Source of the DNA: Streptomyces asoensis
Lineage (GTDB): Bacteria; Actinomycetota; Actinomycetes; Streptomycetales; Streptomycetaceae
Reading direction: 5' to 3'
DNA: 64,000 nucleotides
Assembly: GCF_013085465.1 (NCBI RefSeq)
Contig: NZ_CP049838.1
Span: 8,618,001 to 8,682,000, forward strand
Below the pieces are notes generated by a model. The model was not told the DNA's origin, made no database searches, and saw nothing but the letters and a program-made list of their open reading frames with translations. Positions 47,647 to 56,900 of the stretch are shown in pieces. The position numbers were made by a program, and so were the translations under genes. Every line of letters begins with the position of its first letter. Positions within the stretch are counted from its first letter, which is position 1.

Positions 47647-47655
47647 CGCGACGGT

Positions 47656-48111
47656 CTACATCCTCGGCGGCCGCACGTCGTCCGTCTCGTCCAGCGCGGC
47701 CAGGACGGCCGGTACCGGGATCCGCCCGGAGGCGACCAGCTGCGCACCGCCGCGTCGCAGGGCGGTGGCGAAGGGCGCGGCCCACAGGTTCTCGTAGACC
47801 AGGATCGCCGCGGAGTTGCCGGGCCCCAGAGCGCCGCCGGCCTCCTCGACGTCGTCCTGGCCCAGCAGGCCGGAGGAGGCGCCCTCGAACACGGCCAGGT
47901 CCAGAGCTCCGTCGCCGGTGAGGTCGGCGATCTCCAGGCCGACCACGGATCCGTCCTCCTCCTTGCGGACGAACAGCAGATCGAGGATCCGAATCAGGCC
48001 GCGGTCCACCAGATCGACCAGCAGGGGAAAGCCCTCGCCGGTCATGCGGTTTCCGGGAAACTCGACGACGACATAGTCGATCGGTCCCATTTCGACGAAT
48101 TCATCGCTCAC
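47656..48111 (-). CDS. DUF6325 family protein
   Basis: A 151-residue soluble protein. The block MGPIDYVVVEFPGNRMTGEG, then LVDRGLIRILDLLFVRK and PGNSAAILVYENLWAAPFA matches a family of actinomycete proteins of unknown function (DUF6325, formerly grouped with DUF1269 proteins). It is 9 bases from the antiporter gene and on the same strand, so they are probably co-transcribed. No catalytic residues can be named. Confidence 0.75.
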   Translation of the reverse strand: MSDEFVEMGPIDYVVVEFPGNRMTGEGFPLLVDLVDRGLIRILDLLFVRKEEDGSVVGLEIADLTGDGALDLAVFEGASSGLLGQDDVEEAGGALGPGNSAAILVYENLWAAPFATALRRGGAQLVASGRIPVPAVLAALDETDDVRPPRM

Positions 48112-48230
48112 GGCTTCACCCCTGGGTGGTCACGGCGTTGAGCATCCCGAGCATCCCCCTGTCCTCGGATCTCATTGCAGCATCGGACGGAGGCAGCCGC
48201 ACCTCGGTGCGCCGCGCACCCGCACCGCTC

Positions 48231-49193
48231 CTACGGGGTCCGCCCGACCGCGCGCCCGTGCCGGCGTGCGCTCACCCGGCGCCAGATGGCCCGCTGGCAC
48301 CTGAGTGTGAGGGTCCCGACCACGATCAGGACGACGATGTTGAGCAGCAGCTGGAGCAGGGACCCCCAGGCCTCGTCCCAGCTGCCGAACGCCGTGGACA
48401 CCCCGATGTCCGCCCCCGCCGGAATCGTGGTCACCGAGATGAAGACGCCGAGCAGCGCGCTCGTCCGGGCCTCCGTCAGCGAGACGATGCCGACGACCCC
48501 GGCCAGCACCGCCACCACGGCCGAGAAGAAGTTGGGGGTGTTGATCAGATTGGAGACGGGCCGCACCCCCAGCTCGAAGGCCTCCGGCTGGAGCCCGAAG
48601 CCGCGGACGAGGAGGGAGAAGAGGAAGGTCGCGGCGACGGCCAGCAGGAAGCCCACCAACAGCGCCAGGAGACCCTGCTCGATTCTCGGCCGGGAGCGGT
48701 TGTCGATACCGAGGGCGACGCTGGTGATGGCCCCGTACTCGGGGCCGACCACCATCGCCGCGACGATGAGGATCTGGGAGTTGGTGATGATGCCCACCGC
48801 GCCGATGAGCCCGGCGATGACCAGGAACAGGTAGAAACTCGGGGGGTAGCGGCCCTGGGCCCGGATCCGGGCCTCCACCTGCTCCCACACCGGCGCACGC
48901 GGCCCCGCCCCGAGCTCCTTGGCCCAGATCCTGGTCGCACGGTCCGAGAACGCCGTGTCCACCGGATCGAGGACGATGGAGCCACGCTGCTCCAGCCCGA
49001 GGTCCCGCAGCCCGTGCAGCACCTCGTTCGCGGCTCCGGTCAGGACGTCGCACTGGATGGCGTCACCGTCGGGGTTGCGTACGCGGCCCGTCTGAAGGTG
49101 CAGGTTCAGGACACACGGCTCGGCGCCGAGCAGGGCCATGGCGCGTTCCGTGAGGTCCGGCGGGCACACCGCTCGGACATGGATCATGTCCAT
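48231..49193 (-). CDS. DUF389 family membrane protein
   Basis: A 320-residue protein with an N-terminal soluble alpha/beta domain (about 100 residues, HVRAVCPPDLTERAMALL) and six or more transmembrane helices. The DUF389 core is visible: YLFLVIAGLIGAVGIITNSQILIVAAMVVGPEYGAI and SLTEARTSALLGVFISVTTIPAGADIGV. Function of the family is unknown. The start at 49193 has GGAGG 5 bases upstream. It diverges from the cyclase-family gene; the 100-base gap is locally AT-rich. Confidence 0.87.
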   Translation of the reverse strand: MDMIHVRAVCPPDLTERAMALLGAEPCVLNLHLQTGRVRNPDGDAIQCDVLTGAANEVLHGLRDLGLEQRGSIVLDPVDTAFSDRATRIWAKELGAGPRAPVWEQVEARIRAQGRYPPSFYLFLVIAGLIGAVGIITNSQILIVAAMVVGPEYGAITSVALGIDNRSRPRIEQGLLALLVGFLLAVAATFLFSLLVRGFGLQPEAFELGVRPVSNLINTPNFFSAVVAVLAGVVGIVSLTEARTSALLGVFISVTTIPAGADIGVSTAFGSWDEAWGSLLQLLLNIVVLIVVGTLTLRCQRAIWRRVSARRHGRAVGRTP

Positions 49194-49293
49194 CCGGACC
49201 TCCGCGGATCGGTTCGCTCATTTATTAACGCGGCGGTCCCCGAGCCCGGCAACTCGGCGTGCGGAGACCCGGGACCTGCCGGAGGGTGGGGGC

Positions 49294-50226
49294 ATGCGGA
49301 CGACCGGCGAGCTGAGCGAGGCCGACTTCCGGCGTCTGTACCGGCACCTGCGCGACACGTCCCCCGGCGGCGCAGCACGCCGGGGCGCCCTGGACACGAT
49401 CACCGGGGACCACGTACTGGCCGCCGTACGCGAGGTGCGGTCGGGGCGTACGGTGTCGCTCGCCGCCCCCGTGAACACCCGTACCGGACCTGACGACGCC
49501 GACCCGGCCGAACACCGGCTCATCGCCCCGGCCGACGGCGAACCCGGTTCGAACGGCCTGGAGTTCGCCCGGGACCGCTTCGCCATGAACATTCACGGCG
49601 ACGTGGACAGCCACCTCGACGCGCTGTGCCACGTCATCTACGACGGCACCCTGCACGGCGGCGTACCGGCGGGGGACGTGCTGTCGCCGGAGGGGGCGAG
49701 CGCCCTGTCCGTCGACCTCGCCCGCGACGGCATCGTCGGACGCGGGGTCCTCCTCGACATCCCCCGGCTGCACGGCGTCCCCTGGCTCGAACCCGGAGCG
49801 CAGGTGGGGGCCGAGGACCTGGCCGCCGCCGAGGCACGGCAGGGCGTCCGGGTCGGCCGCGGCGACATCCTGCTCGTACGGGTCGGACACCGCCGACGCC
49901 GCGAGGAGCTCGGCCCCTGGGACGTGGCCGGCGCTCGTGCCGGTCTCCATCCGACGGCCATGGAGTTCCTGGCCGAGCGGGAGGTGGCCGTCCTCGGCGG
50001 TGACGGCAACAACGACAGCGCGCCCAGCGCGGCCCAGGGGGTCGCGTTCCCGGTCCATGTGCTGGGCATCCACGCGATGGGACTGCACCTGCTGGACTAT
50101 CTGCGGTTCGAGGACCTCACGCCGATCTGCGCGCGGGAGGGCCGCTGGTCGTTCCTCTGCGTCATCGCCCCGCTCCGGCTGCCCGCGGCCACCGGCTCTC
50201 CCGTCAATCCGCTCGCGATCCTGTGA
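49294..50226 (+). CDS. Cyclase-family (kynurenine formamidase-like) metal-dependent hydrolase
   Basis: A 310-residue protein of the cyclase family. The metal-binding HxGTHxDxxxH motif appears as HGDVDSHLDALCH (residues near 99-111), with the second part GRGVLLDIPR and the later LGGDGNNDSAP and HVLGIHAMGLHLLDYL. Family members hydrolyse amides or lactones. Thr of the motif is Val-Asp-Ser here, a variant also seen in other actinomycetes. GGAGGG precedes the ATG at 49294. No operon partner can be named with certainty; the GMC gene follows after 171 bases. Confidence 0.82.
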   Translation: MRTTGELSEADFRRLYRHLRDTSPGGAARRGALDTITGDHVLAAVREVRSGRTVSLAAPVNTRTGPDDADPAEHRLIAPADGEPGSNGLEFARDRFAMNIHGDVDSHLDALCHVIYDGTLHGGVPAGDVLSPEGASALSVDLARDGIVGRGVLLDIPRLHGVPWLEPGAQVGAEDLAAAEARQGVRVGRGDILLVRVGHRRRREELGPWDVAGARAGLHPTAMEFLAEREVAVLGGDGNNDSAPSAAQGVAFPVHVLGIHAMGLHLLDYLRFEDLTPICAREGRWSFLCVIAPLRLPAATGSPVNPLAIL

Positions 50227-50397
50227 CACGGCTCGATCCGCTCACGCGCGCGTACGAGACGGCGTCGTGTCCCGGCGCCTCGTTTCACCCGATCGGCCCA
50301 ACTCGCCGGAAACATCGCCCGGAGATACGTTGGTGGTCGGGTCCGACGGCCCTTTCACCCGGCAGGACCGGCGCATTCTCCGAGGACGGTGGCCGGC

Positions 50398-51993
50398 ATG
50401 ACCGACGCGCAGTACTACGACGTCATCATCATCGGGACAGGTGCGGGCGGTGGCACCCTCGCCCATCGGCTGGCACCCACCGGAAAACGGATCCTCCTTC
50501 TCGAACGCGGCGGCTACCTTCCCCGTGAACGGGACAACTGGGACTCCACCGCGGTCTTCGTCAAGGGGAAGTACCGTGCCCCGGAGTTCTGGTACGACAA
50601 GGACGGGAAGGAGTTCCCGCCCGAGGTCAACTACTACGTGGGAGGCAACACCAAGTTCTACGGCGCGGCGCTCTTCCGGCTGCGCCCCGAGGACTTCGGC
50701 GAACTCCGCCATCACGACGGCGTGTCCCCCGCCTGGCCGCTGAGCTACGAGGAGTTCGAGCCGTACTACACGCAGGCCGAACACCTCTATCTCGTGCACG
50801 GCCGGCACGGCGAGGACCCCACCGAGGGCCCCACCAGCGCCCAGTACGCCCACCCGCCGGTCCAGCACGAGCCGCGCATCCAGCAACTCAGCCACGACCT
50901 GGAGAAGCAGGGACTGCATCCCTTCCACCTCCCGATCGGGGTGAACCTCACCCAGGACGACCGGGGTCGGGCCACCCACACCAGCGCCTGCATCCGCTGC
51001 GACCGCGTCGACGGATTCCCCTGCCTGGTCGGCGCGAAGTCCGACGCACAGGTCATCTGCGTCGACCCCGCGCTCCAACACGCCAACGTCGAGATGGTCA
51101 CCCACGCGGACGTGCGGCGGCTGGAGACGGACGCGACCGGCCGGAGTGTCACCTCGGTCGTCGCCACCGTGGGGGAGCCGGGAGACCGGGACGCATCCAC
51201 CGTGGAGTTCCGCGCCGACGTCGTGGTGGTCGCCTGTGGCGCCGTCAACTCCGCCGTCCTGCTGCTGCGTTCGGCCAACGACCGGCATCCGCGGGGACTG
51301 GCCAACAGCTCGGACGTGGTGGGCCGGCACTACATGCGGCACAACAACCTGGCCCTGATGGCCGTGTCCAGGGAGCCGAACGACACCAGGTTCCAGAAGA
51401 CCCTGGCGCTGCACGACTGGTACCTGGGATCCGACGACTGGGACTACCCCCTCGGCGGCATCCAGATGCTCGGCAAGTCCGACTCCGACCAGATCCACGG
51501 CGAGGCGCCCCGCTGGGCCGGGGCCGTGGCCCCCGACATGCCCTTCGAGGTACTCGCCCACCACGCGGTCGACTTCTGGCTGTGCGGAGAGGATCTGCCC
51601 GCCGCCGGCAACCGCGTCACCCTGGACCGGGACGGCGGTATCCACCTGGCGCTCGACGAGAAGAACAACATCGCCGGGCTGAACCGCCTGCGGCACAAAC
51701 TCCAGGGCATGCTCGGTCACCTGGGCATGAACGAACACCATCTCCTGTCGCACAGCATCTATCTGCACAAGGGCATGCCCATCGGCGCCACCGCGCACCA
51801 GGCGGGCACGGTCCGCTTCGGCGACGATCCCGGCAGCTCCGCCCTCGACGTCCACTGCAAGGCCCACGACCTGGACAACCTCTACGTCGTCGACACGAGC
51901 TTCTTCCCGAGCATCGGGGCGGTCAACCCCTCGCTGACCGCCATCGCCAACGCCCTGCGCGTCGGCGACCACCTCGCGGAGCGGTTGCGATGA
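50398..51993 (+). CDS. GMC-family FAD-dependent oxidoreductase
   Basis: A 531-residue protein. The FAD dinucleotide fold is at the N-terminus (YYDVIIIGTGAGGGTLAHRL), the GMC block VNYYVGGNTKFYGAALFRL follows, a Cys-rich loop (CIRCDRVDGFPC) is in the middle, and the C-terminal GMC_oxred_C part with LYVVDTSFFPSIGAVNPSLT carries the His/Asn pair region. Such enzymes oxidise alcohols, commonly sugars or sterols. The Cys loop is typical of the bacterial gluconate/choline-like subgroup. ATG at 50398 has GAGGA 11 bases upstream. Substrate unknown. Confidence 0.87.
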   Translation: MTDAQYYDVIIIGTGAGGGTLAHRLAPTGKRILLLERGGYLPRERDNWDSTAVFVKGKYRAPEFWYDKDGKEFPPEVNYYVGGNTKFYGAALFRLRPEDFGELRHHDGVSPAWPLSYEEFEPYYTQAEHLYLVHGRHGEDPTEGPTSAQYAHPPVQHEPRIQQLSHDLEKQGLHPFHLPIGVNLTQDDRGRATHTSACIRCDRVDGFPCLVGAKSDAQVICVDPALQHANVEMVTHADVRRLETDATGRSVTSVVATVGEPGDRDASTVEFRADVVVVACGAVNSAVLLLRSANDRHPRGLANSSDVVGRHYMRHNNLALMAVSREPNDTRFQKTLALHDWYLGSDDWDYPLGGIQMLGKSDSDQIHGEAPRWAGAVAPDMPFEVLAHHAVDFWLCGEDLPAAGNRVTLDRDGGIHLALDEKNNIAGLNRLRHKLQGMLGHLGMNEHHLLSHSIYLHKGMPIGATAHQAGTVRFGDDPGSSALDVHCKAHDLDNLYVVDTSFFPSIGAVNPSLTAIANALRVGDHLAERLR

Positions 51994-52045
51994 CCTTCGG
52001 CCACCCGTGCGACGGCAGAGGCTGAAGCCGCCCGAGGAGAACGCC

Positions 52046-53070
52046 ATGGACCGCTACCCGTCCATCGCCGACCACGGGCTCGTCGGGGACCTCCAGACCG
52101 CCGCGCTGGTCTCGTCCCAGGGCGTGATCGACTGGTTCGCCGCACCGCGCTTCGACTCGCCAGTGTCTTCGCCGCGCTGCTCGACCACGACGGCGGCGGG
52201 TACTTCCGCCTCGCGCCCGACCCTCCCGAGGGGTCCTGGAAGCAGCTCTACCACCCGGACACCGCCGTCGTGGTGACCCGGTTCATGTCACCCGACGGGG
52301 TCGGCGAGATCATCGACCACATGCCGGTCCAGCCGGTCCAGCCGGTCCAGCCGGGCCCGACGGCCACCGACCGGCACCGGCTGGTGCGCGTCGTACGGAC
52401 CGTGCGCGGCACCGTGCGCTTCAGCCTCGAATGCCGCCCGCGGTTCGCCTACGCGCGGGCAGACCCGGGGCGGCCGCAAGGACTTCACCTGTAGCCGGGT
52501 GATGTGCTGGGCCGCCTTCGACCGCGGTCTGAAGCTGGCCGCCGAGTTCAGCAGGCCCGCGGACACCGCGCTCTGGACCCGGGCCCGGGACGCGATCCTC
52601 GAACAGGTCATGGAACAGGGCTGGGACGACAAGCAGCAGGCTCTCGTCCAGCACCACGGCGGTGACGTACTGGACGCCTCCCTGCTGCTGGTCCCCCGGG
52701 TCGGATTCATGTCGCCGCGCAGCCCCGGCTGGCTCAACACCCTCGACGCGATGGACCGCGTCCTCGTCTCCGACAGCCTCGTCCACCGCTACGACCCCGA
52801 GGCGTCCCCCGACGGACTGCGCGGCTCCGAAGGCACGTTCAGCCTCTGCACGTTCCTCTACGTCGACGCCCTCGCCCGCGCCGGGCGCCTGCCCCAGCCC
52901 GCTACACCGTCGAGAAGATGCAGACGTACGCCGACCATGTCGGCCAGTTCGCCGAGGAGATCGGCCCCAGCGGGGAGCAACTCGGCGACTTCCCGCAGGC
53001 CTTCACCCATCTCTCCCTCATCATGGCGGCGACGACGCTGGACGAGGCCCTCGACGCGATCCCGCGCTGA
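52046..53070 (+). pseudogene. Glycoside hydrolase family 15 (glucoamylase/trehalase-like) remnant
   Basis: Three pieces of one GH15 protein lie in order but in different frames. Piece 1 starts at 52046 (MDRYPSIADHGLVGDLQTAA...) and leaves frame near 52160. Piece 2 continues in another frame (VFAALLDHDGGGYFRL, then MSPDGVGEIIDHMP) and ends at a stop after about 52465. At 52468-52478 it jumps directly to the region GRKDFTCSRVMCWAAFDRGL, which in intact family members lies a few hundred residues later, so most of the catalytic (alpha/alpha)6 barrel is deleted. A further frame change near 52905 precedes the natural C-terminus ([15 protein letters not shown]... ALDAIPR, stop at 53068). Intact proteins have about 600 residues; about 330 remain. 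It cannot be functional. Confidence 0.9.
52324..52350 (+). repeat. Three tandem copies of CCGGTCCAG inside the GH15 remnant
   Basis: CCGGTCCAG occurs three times head to tail (52324, 52333, 52342), encoding a Pro-Val-Gln repeat in the surviving frame. It follows the highly conserved IIDHMP block, where family members usually have a single copy. It may be a slippage expansion in a decaying gene. Confidence 0.85.
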
Positions 53071-53124
53071 AGGCGGGGAGCCAGGCCGTTGCGGCAGCAG
53101 TCCGGCGGTCGCGCGGCGGCGATC

Positions 53125-53610
53125 TCAGTCCGGCGTGGGCGGGGTGTCCGTGTCGGGGTCCACCCGCGGTGGGGCCGGGGTCGTGAAGGAGAGGCCGGAG
53201 AAGTCGCGGCCCTGGAGGACCGGGCCGGCGAAGGTGCCGCCGGTGATCTCGCTGTGCACATCGCCGGTGTGCACCTCGTCGGCGTGCAGTGTGCCGGCCA
53301 GCTCGTGCCACCGCCGCAGACCCGCCTGGAAGTCCGCGTCCCGCGCCGCCCGCACCGCGAGTGCCGTGCTCAGCGCGCGGGCCAGTGTCGCGTCGTCCGG
53401 GGCCGCGGCCAGCCGGACCAGTTCCGGTTCCGCCGAACCCGCCGCCGGGGCACCGGTGTTCCCGTCACCGTCACCGTCGCCGTCCCGGTCGCCGTCCCGC
53501 CGGAACGGGCGCCGGACGAGTTCGCTCAGCGCCGCCCAGGCCTGTCGACCGGCCTCGCCGCCGGCTCCCCCTGCCAGCGCCGCCAACAGCGCCACCGATA
53601 TAGGCTCCAA
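53125..53610 (-). CDS. Small helical effector-like protein with C-terminal amyloid-signalling-like motif
   Basis: A 161-residue protein, start TTG at 53610 with GAGAGGGTGG upstream. Residues 1-36 form a hydrophobic-then-amphipathic helix (MEPISVALLAALAGGAGGEA...WAALSELVRRPF). Residues 38-51 are an Arg/Asp/Gly repeat linker encoded by a 6-base repeat. Residues 63-110 are helical. Residues 120-142 carry the motif EITGGTFAGPVLQGRDFSG. The layout (about 110 helical residues plus a C-terminal GxxxGPVxQ-type motif) resembles the Bell-domain proteins that pair with bacterial NLRs by amyloid templating. A motif of the same pattern opens the NB-ARC protein at 57292. The function as a membrane-targeting cell-death effector is inferred from these relatives and not visible directly. 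Confidence 0.65.
   Translation of the reverse strand: MEPISVALLAALAGGAGGEAGRQAWAALSELVRRPFRRDGDRDGDGDGDGNTGAPAAGSAEPELVRLAAAPDDATLARALSTALAVRAARDADFQAGLRRWHELAGTLHADEVHTGDVHSEITGGTFAGPVLQGRDFSGLSFTTPAPPRVDPDTDTPPTPD
53185..53253 (-). other. Amyloid-signalling-like (BASS/RHIM-type) motif of the small effector-like protein
   Basis: Residues 120-142 read S-EITGGTFAGPVLQGRDFSG-LSF. Shared with residues 15-39 of the NB-ARC protein is the pattern GG-x(1,3)-F-x-G-P-x-(V/L)-Q-(A/G)-R-D-x-x-G. It is flanked by a Pro/Thr/Asp-rich tail. Amyloid behaviour is an inference. Confidence 0.6.
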
Positions 53611-53692
53611 CCCCGCACCACCCTCTCGTGTCCGATGGGTGGGGTGGCGGCGTGCGCTGCCACCCCCGGTGCGTCGATCGACCCTCAGGGGG

Positions 53693-53830
53693 TCACATCA
53701 TGATGCACCTGTTCGTGCCGACCGCCGCGGTCGAGGCGAGCTCGGCCGCCGAGGCATTTGGCGCGGTCACGCCAAAAATGGCGACAGTGGCGAGACCGGT
53801 GACGACGGCCAGTCGGCGCATTGTGCTCAC
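53693..53830 (-). CDS. 45-residue secreted peptide
   Basis: A small gene with GTG start at 53830 preceded by AAGGAGG (11-base spacing). The product begins MSTMRRLAVVTGLATVAIFG, a basic n-region plus hydrophobic core, and continues VTAPNASA, a signal peptidase type I site (Ala-Ser-Ala). The mature part is only about 17 residues (AELASTAAVGTNRCIMM) with one Cys. It lies between the SARP-type gene and the effector-like gene on the same strand, with gaps of 97 and 82 bases. No family is recognised; a secreted signal or a spurious peptide are both possible, but the ribosome site and perfect signal peptide favour a real gene. Confidence 0.6.
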   Translation of the reverse strand: MSTMRRLAVVTGLATVAIFGVTAPNASAAELASTAAVGTNRCIMM

Positions 53831-53927
53831 GTGACGGGATCCCTCCTTGATCGATTACTTGGCGGAGGTGACCGTATATGACCGTCAGCTTGTAGTCCTA
53901 ATTGAACGAGATTCACTTGTTGCGCGT

Positions 53928-56900
53928 TTAATTACCGCCAGGTTCGAACGTGTGTCGCGGTAAGGTCCGTGCTGTCGAGGTGCCACCTACCGCACGCCGT
54001 ACCTCCGTCAGAACGCTTTCCGTCCGGTCTTTCTCGTCGACGTCGTGCGTGCGTTCGGCCAGCGAAAGGGCCGCCTCCAGATGTTCCCCGGCCGAGTCGA
54101 GCCGGCCGGCTGCGAAATGTGCCTGCCCGAGGTGGCGCAGTGCCTGGATCTCCTGGTGGGCGGCGCCGATCAGGCGGGCGATGTCGAGGGCGTCCAGGAA
54201 GTGCCGTACGGCCTTCTCGGCGTCCCCCGCTTTCCGGTGCGCCTCGCCCAGACCGATCAGTGTGTCGGCCTGGCTCTTCCGATCGCCGAGCGCGCGGAAT
54301 TCCGCGAGAGTCTCCTGGTAAAGGGGGAGGGCCGCGGTGGTGTCGCCCGATTCCGTGAGGACATCGGCCAGGCTGCCGCGCACGGTGGCGCGGTCGTAAC
54401 GGTTCCCGGAATGCTCGAGAAATGTCAGCGATTCCTCGAAGGACCGGCGCGAGGACTGAAGGTCTCCGCGACGCAGGTACAAGTCACCGATGTTGTTGAG
54501 CGTCTTTCCGAGCGCCGCGTGATCACCCGCCTCGGTGAATCCGCTGAGCGTCTTCTCGAAGTGTTCCAGCGCGCGGTCGTGTTCCCCGAGAAAGAGCAGG
54601 GTGACCGCCATGTTGTTGTGCAGACGCGCGCGGTCCAGGGAGTCTCCGGATATCGCGGTGATGGCGAAGGACTTCTGGAAGAGGACGAGCGCCGCCTGAT
54701 GGTCGCCCACATGCCAGTTCAGGGTGCCGAGCGTGCGCAGCACCTCGGCCTCCGCCTCCTCGTCCCCCGTCGCGCGGGCGATCCGCAGGGCCCGGCCGCC
54801 GCTCTCGGCGGCCTCCGGGTAGCGCGCGGTGTGCGCGTGCACGGCGCTGAGGTGCAGCAGGGCACGGCACAGCGCGGCCTGCTCGCCGGTCCGGGTCCAG
54901 TGCTCGACGGCCGTTTCCAGGACGGCCTCGGCGTCGAGCCAGTGGCACTCCTCGTCGAGGAAACCGGCCATGGCGTAGGCGAGTCGGGCGGCGGCCCCGG
55001 GGCGGCCCTGGCCACGCGCCCGGCGCTCGGTGGCCAGCAGGTTCGCGCGCTCGGCGGCCAGCCAGGACCGCGCCGCCCCGGCGTCGGGCCAGTCGGGCAG
55101 CCGTGCGCCGGGGCCGCGCTCCCGCGGCGGCGCGGGCCTCGTACGGCGGGGGTACGCGAGCCGGTCGGCGCGGTCGGCGGCGTCGACGTGGAAGTCCGTC
55201 AGGCGCCGCAGGACGCCGGCCCGGTCCTCTTCGGTGTCGTCGGCGAGGGACCTGGAGTGGCCGTACTCGCGCAGCAGGTCGTGGAACCGGTACCGGTCCG
55301 GGGTCGGCTCGCGGAGCAGATGGCAGGCCAGCAGCGACTCCAGCACGCGTTCCGCGGCGGCCGGGCGCAGGTCCAGCGAGGCGGCCGCCGAGTCCACCGT
55401 GACGTCCGGGCCGGAGTGCAGACTGAGCCGGCGGAACGCGGCGCGCTGCTCCGGCGTGAGGGTCCGGTACGTCAGGTCGAAGGCCCGCAGCAACTCCTGC
55501 TCGGCATCCCTGATCTCGCCCAGTCGGCCCTCGGCACGGGTCAGACGGTCGGCCAGCGTGTCGAGCGTCCAGGCCGGATGGGCGCGGAAGCGGCTCCCGA
55601 CCAGCTCGATCGCGAGCGGGAGATGGCCGCATAATCGGATGATCCGGGTGATCTCCCGGATGTCCAGGGTGCGTTCCTCGCCCGCGCACGCGCGGAACAG
55701 GGCGATGGCGTCGTCGGTCGGCAGCACGTCGAGCGGGATGTGCCGGGCCTGCGGCAGGCCCGTCAGCCGGCGCCGGCTCGTGATGATCGTCAGGGAGGGC
55801 GAGCCGCTCGGCAGCAGCGGGCGGATCTGGTCGGCGCTCACCGCGTCGTCCAGGACGATCACCGCCCGCCGCTCGGCCAGCATGGTCTGCCACAGCGCGG
55901 TACGGCCCTCCAGTTCGACCGGGATGGTCTCCGCCGGCGTGCCCAGCAGACGCAGCAGGGTGGCCAGGGCCGCGCCGGGACCGAGCGGTTCGCCGACGGG
56001 GGAGTGGCCGCGCAGGTCCACATACAGCTGGGCGTCGGGGAACCGCTCGGCGAGTCGGTGCGCGCCGTGCACGGCCACGGTGGTCTTGCCCACCCCGGCC
56101 ATGCCGCTGACGGTGCTGACGGACTCCAGGCTGATCACCCGGTCGTGCTCCGTCGCCGCGTCGACGGCGGCGCTCAGGGCCCGCAGTTCGGCGCGACGGC
56201 CGATCAGGGGCGGCTGGTGCGGCAGGTTCCTCGGCGGCCGCGGGCGGGCCGGCGGCGCGGCCGCGGCCGGGCGGGGCGTGGCCCCGCGGCCCCGGACGAG
56301 ATCGGCGGCCGGCACGCGATCGAGGATCCCGCGGTGGACGCGGTCCAACTCGGCGCCAGGGCGGGAGCCGTACTGCGTCATCAGCAGCCGACGGGTCTCC
56401 TGGTGCACCCGCAGCGCGTCGGTGTACCGGTCGCCGCCGTAGTACGCCAGCATCAGCTGACCCGCCAGCGTCTCGTCGCCCGGATACCGGTCGACCAGCG
56501 CGGACACCTCGGCGGTCACCTCCGCGTACCGGCCCAGCCGGAGGGAGGCGGCGATCCGGGAGACGGCGGCGCCCAGCCGCCGCTCCGCCAGCATCCGGCG
56601 TGTGGTCTCGGCCCACAGACCGGGCAGCCCGGCCAGCGCCTCGCCCCGCCAGAGGCCTTCCGCGCGGTCGAGGAGGGCGGCCGTCCGCTCGTCGTCGCCG
56701 TCCGCCGCGACGGCCCCGGCCCGCGCCACGAGCTGTTGGAACCGGTGCCAGTCGACGGATTCGCGGGCGGCCTCCAGCGTGTAGGTGTGGGCCCGGCTGA
56801 CGATGCGCGGCGCACCCGCGGACGACGGGTCGGCCAGCCGGAGCCGCCTGCGCAGCCGCGAGACATAGCTGTGCGCGTTCTCCCGGGCGTGCGGCGGCGG

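Noticed and set aside
50270..50390. A sigma-B-type promoter before the GMC gene (GTTTCACC seen near 50280)
   Set aside because: No GGGTA-type -10 lies at the needed distance.
53693..53830. RiPP precursor peptide
   Set aside because: It has a Sec-type signal peptide, a single Cys and no modifying enzyme genes nearby.
52499..53881. A long plus-strand frame continuing past the GH15 remnant
   Set aside because: After about 52905 its translation leaves the GH15 sequence and runs antisense over the effector-like gene.
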